A stretch of 42,332 nt of DNA from Actinomadura hibisca NBRC 15177 (GCF_001552635.1 NZ_BCRO01000105.1:1-42332), one strand, 5' to 3'; shown: positions 1-7,106, counted from the first letter of the stretch. Numbers and translations are program-made. Notes: generated from the sequence alone by a model not told the origin.

Positions 1-201
1 CCCCGGAACAGCGGAAGGCGCAAAGCGCCTGCCCTGCCTATAAGTGCGTGCTGGGACTCCGTCCCCCGCGGCCCCTGGCAAGGGGCTCTGCCCCCTGCAC
101 CCCCGTCATGACGGCTGGGGTCGGCGCGCTCGTGCGGAGCGCGGGCTGAGGTAGCTGGTCACGCGCGGAGCACGGGGTTGGGGTTGTTGTTCGGGTGGGG
201 G
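1..201. repeat. Non-coding left edge with hairpins and G/T-rich repeat
   Basis: I see no credible gene here. It holds small GC-rich hairpins, for example an AGGCGC / GCGCCT pair near 17-31 and a CCCC / GGGG pair near 76-90. A G/T-rich stretch follows (about 145-205) containing TGAGGTAGCTGGTC and GGTTGTTGTTCGGGTG. Closely similar pieces recur in a different order at the right edge of the window, so this looks like a dispersed intergenic repeat. Confidence 0.4.
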
Positions 202-996
202 TCAGCCTGCTTCTTCGCGCAGGGTCTCGTTCAGCTGGGCTTCTTCCCGCAGCTTGTCCTGCAAGATCTGCAAGCCCGCCAGGCCGTCCACCGACAGGGC
301 CGCCAGTTCGTCCAGGGAGATCAGCGGAGTGTTCCGCAGCGGCGGCTTCCAGCCCTCCGACTCGTCGTAGCTCCGCAGCACCTTCGCCGGGACGCCGCCG
401 ATCACCGAGTGGTCCGGGAACTCGCCGCGGACCACCGCGCCGCCCGCCACCGCCACGTTCCGGCCCAGGCGCGTGCCGGGCAGGATGATCGCGCCGGTGC
501 CGATCCAGCAGCCCGAGCCGATCACCACCGGGTTGTTCTCCGGCCACTGGCGGCCCACCGGGGTGGCCAGGTCGGCGTAGGTGTGGTTCTGGTCGGTGAT
601 GTAGACGTTCGGGCCGGTGAAGACGTCGTCACCGATCTCGATCGACTGGTGGCCCACGATGTGCGTGCCGCGGCCCAGCGAGCAGCTCTTGCCGATCTTC
701 ACGATGGTGTCGGGGCCCAGGTCCAGGCCGGGGACGAAGCCGGCCGAGATCGTCACGTGCGTGCCGACCAGGGTGTGGTCGTCGATCGAGATCCACGGTT
801 CGCCGTAGATGCTGCCCACCGGGAAGCCGATGCAGACCCCCTCGCCCAGGTGGGCGAACCTGCGGTTGCCGGGAGTGTGCGGGGTGATCTCCCCGTGGCG
901 CTGGACCCATTCCCAGCCGCGGTGCACGGCCTTGTGGATCTCGCGGCGGGCCCGGTCCCTCAGCAGGTGCCGTAGCGAAGGGGGTTTCGGCGACAT
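202..996 (-). CDS. Left-handed beta-helix (hexapeptide repeat) acyltransferase
   Basis: About 264 residues. The middle of the protein is a run of hexapeptide-repeat turns (IGKSCSLGRGTHIVG, IGDDVFTGPNVYIT, IGSGCWIGTGAIILPG, LGRNVAVAGGAVV), followed by the GVPAKVLRSYD closing motif. These are the hallmarks of the LbH acyl/acetyltransferase superfamily (maltose and chloramphenicol acetyltransferase, sugar O-acetyltransferases). Known members transfer an acyl group from acyl-CoA to a sugar or similar hydroxyl or amine as trimers. The acceptor cannot be told from sequence. I take the ATG at 996 as start; a GTG three codons upstream (1005) is possible, and neither has a strong ribosome site. The C-terminal 40 residues are helical and acidic, outside the helix domain. 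A strong hairpin separates it from the next gene, so it is probably a single-gene unit. Confidence 0.8.
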   Translation of the reverse strand: MSPKPPSLRHLLRDRARREIHKAVHRGWEWVQRHGEITPHTPGNRRFAHLGEGVCIGFPVGSIYGEPWISIDDHTLVGTHVTISAGFVPGLDLGPDTIVKIGKSCSLGRGTHIVGHQSIEIGDDVFTGPNVYITDQNHTYADLATPVGRQWPENNPVVIGSGCWIGTGAIILPGTRLGRNVAVAGGAVVRGEFPDHSVIGGVPAKVLRSYDESEGWKPPLRNTPLISLDELAALSVDGLAGLQILQDKLREEAQLNETLREEAG

Positions 997-1032
997 GGCG
1001 CCCACGGTACCGGTTGGTAGGGAACGGGCAGG

Positions 1033-1065
1033 CCGAAGGGCCCGGATCGGTGCCGGGCCCTTCGG
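1033..1065 (-). terminator. Rho-independent-type hairpin after the DUF5324-like gene
   Basis: A perfect 13-bp stem (CCGAAGGGCCCGG with its complement) and a 7-nt loop lie directly after the stop codon of the minus-strand gene. There is no clear T-run, as is usual for actinomycete terminators. Confidence 0.65.
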
Positions 1066-1073
1066 TTCCCGTC

Positions 1074-1529
1074 TTACGAGGAGTGTGCCTTCGTGTCCGA
1101 CTTCTGCTCGTCGGACTCGTAGATCAGCTCCTGGGTGTTGCTGCGGCGCACCGCCATCAGGCCCGCCACGCCGAGCGCGGCGACGGCCACCATCATGCCC
1201 AGCATCGCCTTGCGGCCGCGCTGGGGCGGCGGCTCGGGTTCCACCCGCTGCGCCACGTCGGTCAGGAACGTGCTCACCTGGGGGGCCAGGTCGGCCTCCA
1301 CGTAGTGGGCGGCGTGCTCCAACCGGGGTGCGCTCCAGCCGCGTGCGGCCAGAGTGCGTTCGGCGGCCACCTCACGCGTGTGCTGGGCTGCCGGGCCGAT
1401 CCGTTCGGCCGCCAGACCGACGCCGCTCCGGCAGGCCTCGAAGCCCTGCCGGTAGGCATCCTGGGCGCGGCTCAACCGTGAGAGCGCCTCATCCTGCGGC
1501 TTGCGACCGATACTCATCTTTAGGGACAC
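1074..1529 (-). CDS. DUF5324-like single-pass membrane protein
   Basis: About 151 residues. The N-terminal part is helical and alanine/arginine-rich. One membrane segment (MLGMMVAVAALGVAGLMAV) lies near the C-terminus, followed by a short charged tail. The position, upstream of and divergent from ppiA and rhomboid in the near-origin cluster, matches the DUF5324 family of Streptomyces and relatives. No biochemical role is known to me. I choose the GTG at 1529 because GGGAGG sits 5 nt upstream of it; an ATG four codons later is the alternative. The ribosome site and first codons lie inside a 62-bp sequence that is repeated at 4269-4330, so the upstream region of this gene was displaced by the inserted island. 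Confidence 0.7.
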   Translation of the reverse strand: MSLKMSIGRKPQDEALSRLSRAQDAYRQGFEACRSGVGLAAERIGPAAQHTREVAAERTLAARGWSAPRLEHAAHYVEADLAPQVSTFLTDVAQRVEPEPPPQRGRKAMLGMMVAVAALGVAGLMAVRRSNTQELIYESDEQKSDTKAHSS

Positions 1530-1584
1530 GCTAACCTCCCTGTTTGCGAGGTCCTGCCAAGCAGCCTTCCCATCGAGCGGGGGG
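1523..1584. repeat. Left copy of 62-bp direct repeat bounding the island
   Basis: Same orientation and 59 of 62 positions identical to 4269-4330; the first 36 bp are identical without interruption. The copy contains the start codon and ribosome site of the minus-strand DUF5324-like gene. Together the two copies bound a 2.7 kb segment and look like a target duplication or attL/attR pair. Confidence 0.9.
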
Positions 1585-1936
1585 TAAACCCCAAGTCCAC
1601 TGACCTGGGGAAACGTTGAACGATAGATCACTCGATGTCGTTCGACGTCAGCCGGGATCAGCTAGAGACGGCCCTCGGTGTCTGCGAAAGTGTCTCCCCT
1701 GCCTCCAGCGTTCTGCCAGGTCAGAGCAGTAATAGGTCCCAGTGCCAGCCGGAGATCATATGGCTGGTGCTGGAGATCTTTGTGTGCGCGGAACACCCTC
1801 TCCCCGCCACGGAGACAGCGAGTTCCAGCGGGGAGAGGGTGCCGGGCGCCTTAGAACTCCCCTGCTCTATGGCACCCGTCTGGTGGGGACGCGATGGTCA
1901 CAACGCGGGCCGGCGTTCCTCCAACGCGTCCCCTGT
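1585..1936. other. Gene-free left arm of the islet with a 13-bp inverted repeat
   Basis: No convincing gene. The clearest structure is a perfect 13-bp inverted repeat (ACCCTCTCCCCGC at 1795-1807 with its complement at 1828-1840, 20-nt loop), which could end transcription of the minus-strand operon. Close to the left repeat there are two small G/C hairpins (GGGG TAAA CCCC at 1581-1592, and CCCCAAGT / ACCTGGGG). Confidence 0.5.
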
Positions 1937-2512
1937 CTATGGAGAGGGTGGAGCGGGGTTGTTGTCGCCTGCCTGCCGTCGCCACTGGGGCCAGAGCGCG
2001 ACGCAGTCGAGGAAGATCAGATCCACTTCGTCGGCTGCGTCGCGTAGCCCGGCGGCGTGGCCTCGGAGGTAGGCGACTCGGTCGGGGTCGGTCGCGACGG
2101 TCTTGGCGGCTTCCTCGTCGTACCGCTTGGCCTTCTTGCAGAGCACGGCGGGGGTGTTCGCCACGGCCGTCATCGCCGCGCGTGCTCCTTTGAGGCGGAA
2201 GGCGAACAGGTAGACGGGGCGGTGGGGAGTGTTGACGCTCGGCTTCTGCTTTCCCCAGCCGGGTTGTGCTGCGTTCGCCACCTCGTCCAGTCGCAGGGCC
2301 GCGAACCGGTAGGCGTCCACCTCGCCCGACAGGTAGGCGCGCTCCTCCGGTGATTTCGCGTGCTCGGCGCGCTTGTCGTTGGATGCCGCCATGTCGCGCA
2401 TCTCGTCCGCGCTCTGGACCGCCAGCCGCCACGCGCCCAGCCGACAGGAGACGCGGTCCACCAGCAGCAGCGCGGGGTGGTCCATGTGGCGCGGGCTGAG
2501 CCGGAACCTCAT
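1937..2512 (-). CDS. Unrecognised helical protein translationally coupled to the ATPase
   Basis: 191 residues, no family I recognise. The start ATG overlaps the stop of the upstream ATPase gene as ATGA, so the two are almost certainly translated together. It is predicted mostly helical, with no signal peptide or membrane segment. It seems to hold a duplicated unit: SPEERAYLSGEVDAYRFAA near residue 55 and DPDRVAYLRGHAAGLRDAA near residue 140, each followed by an acidic DEV. The C-terminus ends in a short proline-rich tail. The context suggests a substrate, scaffold or antagonist of the RsbW-type ATPase, but that is inference only. Confidence 0.65.
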   Translation of the reverse strand: MRFRLSPRHMDHPALLLVDRVSCRLGAWRLAVQSADEMRDMAASNDKRAEHAKSPEERAYLSGEVDAYRFAALRLDEVANAAQPGWGKQKPSVNTPHRPVYLFAFRLKGARAAMTAVANTPAVLCKKAKRYDEEAAKTVATDPDRVAYLRGHAAGLRDAADEVDLIFLDCVALWPQWRRQAGDNNPAPPSP

Positions 2513-2922
2513 TGCGTGATCACCGCCCACACGCACTTGCCGCCCGCGAGCCGGGTGTAGGTGCCCCACTTCGCGGCCATGATCGACAGCATCGCCAGGC
2601 CCCGGCCGTCTTCGCTGGTCAGGTCGAACGGTTTGATGGTGGGCAGTTCCTGCGAGGGGTCGAGAACTTCGATCACCTCGCCTTGGGCGCTGCGGTAAAC
2701 GCGGATGATGATCTTGTCGCCCGGCTGGCAGGCGTGCCGGAAGGCGTTGGTGACCAGCTCGGAGACGGCGGCGATCGCGTCATCGGCGTCCAGGCCGTGA
2801 CGGGCGAACCAGAAGCCGACGAAATCGCGGGCTTTCTTGATCGCTTCGGGCCTGGCTTCGATCATGAGCGATGACGGCGGGGTGATTCCCTCCGGCGGGC
2901 GGAGCTGTTCCTTGGTGATCAT
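2509..2922 (-). CDS. RsbW-type ATP-binding protein (GHKL / HATPase_c)
   Basis: 137 residues, the usual length of stand-alone actinomycete HATPase proteins related to anti-sigma kinases. The N-box is ELVTNAFRHA (Glu and Asn for Mg-ATP). It is followed by a VLDPSQELP segment in place of the classical DxGxG and by the G2-box EDGRGLAML, the pattern common in this family. Known relatives phosphorylate anti-anti-sigma factors or bind sigma factors; here neither partner is encoded nearby. Start ATG at 2922 has GAGG 7 nt upstream. It is the first gene of a two-gene operon, divergent from the XRE regulator. HATPase proteins next to WhiJ/AbaA-type XRE and DUF397 genes are a recognised Streptomyces arrangement, which fits this context. 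Confidence 0.85.
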   Translation of the reverse strand: MITKEQLRPPEGITPPSSLMIEARPEAIKKARDFVGFWFARHGLDADDAIAAVSELVTNAFRHACQPGDKIIIRVYRSAQGEVIEVLDPSQELPTIKPFDLTSEDGRGLAMLSIMAAKWGTYTRLAGGKCVWAVITQ

Positions 2923-3073
2923 GATTCTGCCTCTGCGTTGTTGCTCCCTGTGAAATCTCTGTGACGCACTCCACAATCCCGCAGGCGCGGCGTACGGTAC
3001 TACGGGACGAGTGCGTTAGCTCCAAAGTTGTACCGGCCGCTACCGATGCCAGTACCGGACGAAGGAGATCACG
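2923..3073. promoter_or_regulatory. Divergent control region between ATPase operon and XRE gene
   Basis: This stretch must hold promoters for both directions. Repeated GTAC-containing words stand out: CGTACGGTAC near 2990, GTACCGGCC at 3030-3038 and GTACCGGAC at 3052-3060, the last directly before the ribosome site GAAGGAG of the XRE gene. TGTACCGGCCGCTACC (3029-3044) is partly symmetric. These are candidate operators for the XRE protein. Confidence 0.45.
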
Positions 3074-3859
3074 TTGGCCAGTAAAAAGGTCAGCCCTGAA
3101 CTTCGCGCCTTCGGCACCGAAGTGAAGACGCTTCGGATTGCGACCGGTATGAGCCAAGACCGGCTTGCTGCGCTGGTCAGCGTCACGCGTGGCTACATTG
3201 GCCAAGTCGAGCGGGGCTGGACTCGGTGCCGGAGGGATTTCGCCGAACGGCTGGACACCGCCTTGAAGTCCGGTACCCACCTGCAAGCGACATGGGACGA
3301 GTTGATCAGGGGTACGAAATACCCCAAGCACTTTGTGAAGTTCCCGCTGGTCGAAGCCACGGCCGGAATCCTGCGAGCCTACGAAAGCCACCTCGTCTAC
3401 GGCCTGTTCCAGACGGAGGCGTACGCTACGGCGCTGATTAAGCGGCCGGAAGGCGTAGTCGTCCGAATGGGACGGCAAAAGAAAGTGCTGTCCGCCCCGT
3501 GCCCCAAGATATTCGTCGTCATGGAGGAAGGTGTTCTGTGCCGACAGGTGGGGTCGCCTGAGATCATGCGTGAACAATTGGAGTACCTATTGGAAATCTC
3601 CTATTGGGATGAGGTATGCCTTCAAATTATCCCCGCAGAGATCTATGTAGAGGAAGCCCGTGCTCCCTTCGGCATCGCCACCCAGGATGACCGTAGTGAG
3701 GCCGCCTACCTTGTTAATGCCACGGGTGGGGAGACGACAACGCAGGAAGACCAGTTGGGGGAACTCAGCAAAGGCTTCGCTACACTCCAAGCTATGGCGC
3801 TGAACGTGACGGACACGAGAGCGCGCATCAGAAAGGTGCTTGACGAGCGATGGACTTGA
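3074..3859 (+). CDS. XRE-family regulator with DUF5753 domain (WhiJ/AbaA type)
   Basis: 261 residues. The N-terminal helix-turn-helix (about residues 10-65, LRIATGMSQDRLAALVSVTRGYIGQVERG) is a typical XRE/Cro domain. The rest (about 90-255, from the LRAYESHLVYGLFQTEAYA segment) is the DUF5753 domain that defines the large actinomycete WhiJ/AbaA-like regulator family. Start is TTG at 3074, chosen because GAAGGAG ends 6 nt upstream. Its last ten bases overlap the start of the DUF397 gene, the classic two-gene arrangement, where the DUF397 partner is thought to bind the regulator. Codons such as AAA, ATT and TTA-like AT-rich choices are commoner here than in the neighbours, consistent with transfer. 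It probably controls the divergent ATPase operon and itself. Confidence 0.9.
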   Translation: MASKKVSPELRAFGTEVKTLRIATGMSQDRLAALVSVTRGYIGQVERGWTRCRRDFAERLDTALKSGTHLQATWDELIRGTKYPKHFVKFPLVEATAGILRAYESHLVYGLFQTEAYATALIKRPEGVVVRMGRQKKVLSAPCPKIFVVMEEGVLCRQVGSPEIMREQLEYLLEISYWDEVCLQIIPAEIYVEEARAPFGIATQDDRSEAAYLVNATGGETTTQEDQLGELSKGFATLQAMALNVTDTRARIRKVLDERWT

Positions 3860-4035
3860 ACGACGCCCAGTGGCGTAAAGCCTCCCGTAGTTCGGCGCAG
3901 GGCGACCAGTGCGTTGAAGTCGCTGCTATTTCTGGCACGGCTGGTATCAGGGATAGCAAGGACCCTCACGGCCCTAAGCTGGTTCTCTCTCCGGAGGCTG
4001 TGCGCTCTCTGGTGAATGGCATCAAGAGTCTTTAG
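3850..4035 (+). CDS. DUF397 small protein, partner of the XRE regulator
   Basis: 61 residues with the DUF397 pattern: WRKASRSS near the N-terminus, CVEVA in the middle, RDSKDPHGPKLVLSPEA, and a terminal VNGIKSL. The start overlaps the end of the XRE gene by ten bases, so translation is coupled. In Streptomyces, XRE/DUF397 pairs act as regulator plus partner, and one such pair has been described as toxin-antitoxin-like. Whether this pair is toxic is unknown. A strong terminator follows directly. Confidence 0.9.
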   Translation: MDLNDAQWRKASRSSAQGDQCVEVAAISGTAGIRDSKDPHGPKLVLSPEAVRSLVNGIKSL

Positions 4036-4045
4036 GGCAGCAGAG

Positions 4046-4080
4046 AACGCCTCTCACTCTTCTTGTGAGGGGCGTTTCCT
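4046..4080 (+). terminator. Terminator after DUF397
   Basis: A 12-bp stem (AACGCCTCTCAC pairing with GTGAGGGGCGTT, one G-U pair) with a 7-nt loop, followed by T-containing sequence, eleven bases after the DUF397 stop codon. Confidence 0.8.
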
Positions 4081-4268
4081 GTCCGTGCGGCTGCCTTGCC
4101 TGGGGCGGCTCGTGGCCGGTGAGGCTTGCCAGCGGAAGGTCCACCGCAAGCGGCTCAAGCCCGCGATCAAGGTTGGGGTCGTGGTGATGGGGCAGGCTTC
4201 GCGGTCCGGTGTCCGCGGATTGGTTCCGGTGGCCCGGGAAACCCTTGCCTAGCAGGGGGTCGGGACTG
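4081..4268. other. Right arm of the islet, possible gene remnant
   Basis: No complete gene. A short plus-strand open stretch ending at 4252 has strongly GC third positions and could be the tail of a lost gene (it reads ...KRLKPAIKVGVVVMG... ), but I do not recognise it and it has no start of its own. The stretch ends at the right direct repeat. Confidence 0.3.
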
Positions 4269-4330
4269 GGGACACGCTAACCTCCCTGTTTGCGAGGTCC
4301 TGCCGAGCGGCCCTCCCATCGAGCGGGGGG
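4269..4330. repeat. Right copy of 62-bp direct repeat bounding the island
   Basis: Matches 1523-1584 in the same orientation at 59 of 62 positions. All three differences lie in the part distal to the 36 identical bases. It carries a duplicated copy of the ribosome site and start codon of the minus-strand DUF5324-like gene, which here open only a very short reading frame. Confidence 0.9.
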
Positions 4331-4423
4331 AGCCAACCCTGTGTGCGCGATCACGCCGTCACGCAGGGGGCGGACGTCGGTGCACGAATCCGCAAGCATC
4401 CATCCGACGAGGAGGGGGCCGTC

Positions 4424-4948
4424 GTGGCCAACGAAGTCTTTGCGACCCTGAACACCAACAAGGGCAAGATCGTCGTCCAGCTCTACCCGGAGCAGGCGCC
4501 CGAGACCGTGGCCAACTTCGTCGAGCTGGCCGAGGGGACCCGCACCTGGCGGCACCCCGAGACCGGCGAGCAGTCGACCACGCCGCTGTACAACGGCACG
4601 ATCTTCCACCGCGTCATCCCGGACTTCATGATCCAGGGCGGCGACCCGCTGGGCACCGGCACCGGCGGTCCGGGCTACGAGTTCAAGGACGAGTTCAGCC
4701 CGAGCCTGAAGTTCGACAAGCCCTACCTGCTGGCGATGGCCAACGCCGGGCCCGGCACCAACGGCTCGCAGTTCTTCATCACCACCAACGTGGCCCACAC
4801 CCAGCACCTGACCGGCCGGCACACCATCTTCGGCAAGGTCATCGAGGGCACCGACGTGGTGGACGCCATCTCGGCGGCGCCGACCGGGCGCATGGACCGG
4901 CCGGTGGAGGACGTCGTCATCGAGTCGGTGACGATCGAGCGCCGCTGA
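4424..4948 (+). CDS. ppiA: Cytoplasmic peptidyl-prolyl cis-trans isomerase (cyclophilin)
   Basis: 174 residues, the normal length for the actinobacterial single-domain cyclophilin. Catalytic and substrate-binding motifs are present: FHRVIPDFMIQGGDP (the catalytic Arg and the FMxQGG loop), ANAGPGTNGSQFFITT, and the closing FGKVIEG. It catalyses proline isomerisation during protein folding and has no signal peptide. Start is the GTG preceded by GAGGAGG at about 8 nt. It begins the plus-strand run with rhomboid. In Streptomyces the same gene stands at the same place in the near-origin cluster. The 62-bp repeat and islet end about 95 bp upstream, so the insertion may have altered its promoter. 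Confidence 0.95.
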   Translation: MANEVFATLNTNKGKIVVQLYPEQAPETVANFVELAEGTRTWRHPETGEQSTTPLYNGTIFHRVIPDFMIQGGDPLGTGTGGPGYEFKDEFSPSLKFDKPYLLAMANAGPGTNGSQFFITTNVAHTQHLTGRHTIFGKVIEGTDVVDAISAAPTGRMDRPVEDVVIESVTIERR

Positions 4949-4986
4949 GCGTTGACAGGGAGACCGACCCCGGACGGAGCCCCGCC

Positions 4987-5844
4987 ATGAGCAACGACCC
5001 GGCCACCGAGGCGCCGACCTGTTACCGGCACCCCGGCCAGGAGACCCACGTCCGCTGCACCCGCTGCGACCGGTACATCTGCCCGGACTGCATGCGGGAC
5101 GCGGCCGTCGGCCACCAGTGCGTCGAGTGCGTTGCCGAGGGCAACCGGGGCGTCCGGCGGGCGCGGACGGTCCGGCCCGGCCGGCCCGTGGTCACCTACA
5201 CGCTGATCGGGCTGTGCCTGCTCGCGTACGCGGTCGAGGTCGTGTGGCCGCGCGTCGTGGACGAGTTCGCCATGGTCGGCTGGGTCTGGCCGGAAGGCGC
5301 CCCGAAGCCGCTCGGGGTCGCCGAGGGCGAGTGGTGGCGGCCGGTCACCTCGATGTTCCTGCACCAGCCGCCCGACGAGGGGTTCGGCCCCGCCCACATC
5401 CTGTTCAACATGTGGGCGCTGTGGGCGGTCGGGTCGCAGCTCGAAGTGATCCTGGGCCGCTGGCGGTTCCTCGCGCTGTACATGCTGGCCGGGCTCGGCG
5501 GCTCGACGTTGTTGTGCCTGGTGAGCCCGGCCACCGCGGCGATCGGGGCGTCCGGCGCCATCTTCGGCCTGTTCGGGGCGTTCTTCGTCTACAGCCGCAA
5601 GCTGGGCGCGCCGATGGGGCCGATCGTGTTCCTGCTGGTGCTGAACCTCATGATCACGTTCGGGGCCGACGGCATCTCCTGGCAGGCCCACATCGGCGGG
5701 CTGGTCGTCGGCGGGCTGCTGGCCGCGGTCTTCGCCCACGTCCGGCGCCCGGCCGTGCACGTCGCCGCCTCGGCGCTGACGCTGGTGCTGCTGGTCGGGC
5801 TGATGGCGGTCAAGGCCCAGGAGCTGACCTCCGGGGTCGCCTGA
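4987..5844 (+). CDS. Rhomboid-family intramembrane serine protease with N-terminal zinc-binding domain
   Basis: 285 residues. Residues 10-45 form a B-box-like zinc-binding domain (CYRHPGQ, CTRCDRYICPDC, HQCVEC), as is usual for this actinobacterial rhomboid. The rest is six to seven membrane helices with the rhomboid signature: HILFNMWALWAVG, the catalytic GASGAIFG (Ser), and the catalytic His in WQAHIGGLVVG. It cleaves membrane-protein segments within the bilayer; its substrate here is unknown. It follows ppiA by 38 bp and probably shares its transcript. A long hairpin overlaps its stop codon and ends the unit. Confidence 0.93.
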   Translation: MSNDPATEAPTCYRHPGQETHVRCTRCDRYICPDCMRDAAVGHQCVECVAEGNRGVRRARTVRPGRPVVTYTLIGLCLLAYAVEVVWPRVVDEFAMVGWVWPEGAPKPLGVAEGEWWRPVTSMFLHQPPDEGFGPAHILFNMWALWAVGSQLEVILGRWRFLALYMLAGLGGSTLLCLVSPATAAIGASGAIFGLFGAFFVYSRKLGAPMGPIVFLLVLNLMITFGADGISWQAHIGGLVVGGLLAAVFAHVRRPAVHVAASALTLVLLVGLMAVKAQELTSGVA

Positions 5845-5875
5845 CGGCCGCCGCGCGTGTCGCGGCGGCCGTCAG
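5841..5875 (+). terminator. Terminator overlapping the rhomboid stop codon
   Basis: A perfect 15-bp stem (CTGACGGCCGCCGCG with its complement) and 5-nt loop. The stem includes the TGA stop of the rhomboid gene. Confidence 0.8.
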
Positions 5876-5889
5876 GCCGAACACCGGGT

Positions 5890-5940
5890 TGTGGAAAACC
5901 TGGGGAAAGCCGGGGTCGGCGGTCCCCATCATGTGGATAA
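5890..5940. promoter_or_regulatory. DnaA-box pair between rhomboid and crgA
   Basis: TGTGGATAA at 5932-5940 is a perfect DnaA box on the minus strand (TTATCCACA). TGTGGAAAA at 5890-5898 is a weaker one. The pair lies in the short intergenic space between the convergent ends of rhomboid and crgA. Confidence 0.5.
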
Positions 5941-5977
5941 CACCCGTGGATTCGCCGGCCCGGAAAGCGGGTAGGGG

Positions 5978-6235
5978 CTACCGCCAGCGGGTCGAGAGGA
6001 TCACCCCGAGGATGATCGAGGTGAACCCGATGCCCAGGTTCCAGTTCCCCAGGTCGGACATCCCCGGCACGTCGGTGCCGGTGCTGGCCGTGACGTAGAA
6101 GGTCGCGATCCAGGCCAGCCCGAACAGCCAGAAGAACACCATCAGCGGCACCAGCCAGCGCGGGCTGACCTCCGGTGCCTTGGACTTCTGCGGCGGCGTG
6201 TAGACGGCCTTCTTGCGCACTTTGGACTTGGCCAC
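5978..6235 (-). CDS. crgA: Cell-division protein CrgA
   Basis: 85 residues, matching the family length. It has a short basic cytoplasmic N-terminus (MAKSKVRKKAVYTPP), two membrane helices (LVPLMVFFWLFGLAWIATFYV and LGIGFTSIILGVILS), and the conserved GNWNLGIGF segment between them. CrgA coordinates septum formation by interacting with FtsZ-ring and septal peptidoglycan proteins. In Streptomyces it inhibits premature septation. The position between rhomboid and the DUF881/sortase genes is conserved. It is divergent from the DUF881 gene. Confidence 0.97.
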   Translation of the reverse strand: MAKSKVRKKAVYTPPQKSKAPEVSPRWLVPLMVFFWLFGLAWIATFYVTASTGTDVPGMSDLGNWNLGIGFTSIILGVILSTRWR

Positions 6236-6316
6236 GGTGGGATCGATCTCCTCGGGCGGCTGGCGGCCGGAGCGCCGGTCCGCGCATGGTCGTTTTGTCG
6301 GTTAGCGTAGTCGCTG

Positions 6317-7075
6317 GTGAGCAGCGTACGGCGTCGAACGTGGGGAAGCATCATTCCGGCCCTCACGCTTGTGGCGGGAACCTTGTTCGCGGCGAGCGCG
6401 AGCACGGCCCGCGGTACCGACCTGCGCGAGGAGGGCCGCACCCGGCTCACCGAGCTGATCACCGCCGAGCAGCGCCGCACCCGCCGCGAGCGCGCGCACT
6501 ACCAGGAGCTCCGCCGCGAGGTGGACGGCATCTCCCGCCGGGCCGGGCGGCACGACGAGCGCGTCAAGCGCTCCCAGGCCGGCGCCGACCGGCAGGCCGC
6601 CGGCGCCGGGTTCACCCCGCTGGCCGGTTCCGGCGTCCGCGTCACGCTCGACGACGCGCCGCCGCGGCCCGGCGGCCCGCCCCGCGGCGTCGGCCCCGAC
6701 GACCTGGTCGTGCACCAGGCCGACGTGCAGGCCGTGGTGAACGCGCTGTGGGCCGGCGGTGCTGCCGGAATGCAAATTATGGACCAACGGGTGATCTCCA
6801 CCAGCGCCGTCCGCTGCGTGGGCAATACCCTGATCCTGCAGGGGGTCGTCTACTCGCCGCCGTTCCGCATCACCGCCGTCGGCGACCCGAGGCGGCTGCG
6901 CGCGGCGCTGGACGCCTCCGCCGAGCTGACGCTCTACCGGAAGTACGTGCGCGAGTACGGGCTGGGGTACGCGGTCCGGAGCCTGGACGGGGTCCGGTTG
7001 CCCGCCTACACCGGAAACGTGACCATGGACCACGCGACGGTGCCGGCCGGGGCCGCGCCGGGCGGTGCTCCCTGA
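6317..7075 (+). CDS. DUF881 family membrane-anchored extracytoplasmic protein
   Basis: 252 residues. The N-terminal membrane anchor (SIIPALTLVAGTLFAASAS, about residues 11-30) is followed by a coiled-coil-like arginine/glutamate-rich helix (35-90). Then comes the DUF881 core: GSGVRVTLDDAP, DLVVHQADVQAVVNALWAGGAAGMQIMDQRV, and ALDASAELTLYRKYVREYGLGYAV. The family is a conserved neighbour of crgA and sortases in actinobacteria; its function is not established to my knowledge. GTG start; no strong ribosome site is visible. The next gene starts about 30 bp after it, suggesting co-transcription with the sortase. Confidence 0.9.
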   Translation: MSSVRRRTWGSIIPALTLVAGTLFAASASTARGTDLREEGRTRLTELITAEQRRTRRERAHYQELRREVDGISRRAGRHDERVKRSQAGADRQAAGAGFTPLAGSGVRVTLDDAPPRPGGPPRGVGPDDLVVHQADVQAVVNALWAGGAAGMQIMDQRVISTSAVRCVGNTLILQGVVYSPPFRITAVGDPRRLRAALDASAELTLYRKYVREYGLGYAVRSLDGVRLPAYTGNVTMDHATVPAGAAPGGAP

Positions 7076-7106
7076 CCGGGAGCGGGCGAGCAAGGGGGTA
7101 GGCGCG

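Larger units (their letters stand above)
1523..4330. mobile_element. Repeat-bounded genomic islet (ATPase / XRE / DUF397 module)
   Basis: Two 62-bp direct repeats enclose 2.7 kb carrying four small genes whose base composition is visibly less GC-rich than the flanks, most clearly the XRE gene. The ancestral order was presumably DUF5324-like gene, one copy of the 62-bp sequence, then ppiA. No integrase, transposase or terminal inverted repeat is visible, so mobility would need enzymes in trans, or the repeats arose by recombination. That it is an insertion is inferred from the repeats and composition. Confidence 0.5.

Noticed and set aside
1523..4330. Insertion sequence or prophage remnant
   Set aside because: No transposase, integrase or terminal inverted repeats; the cargo is regulatory only.
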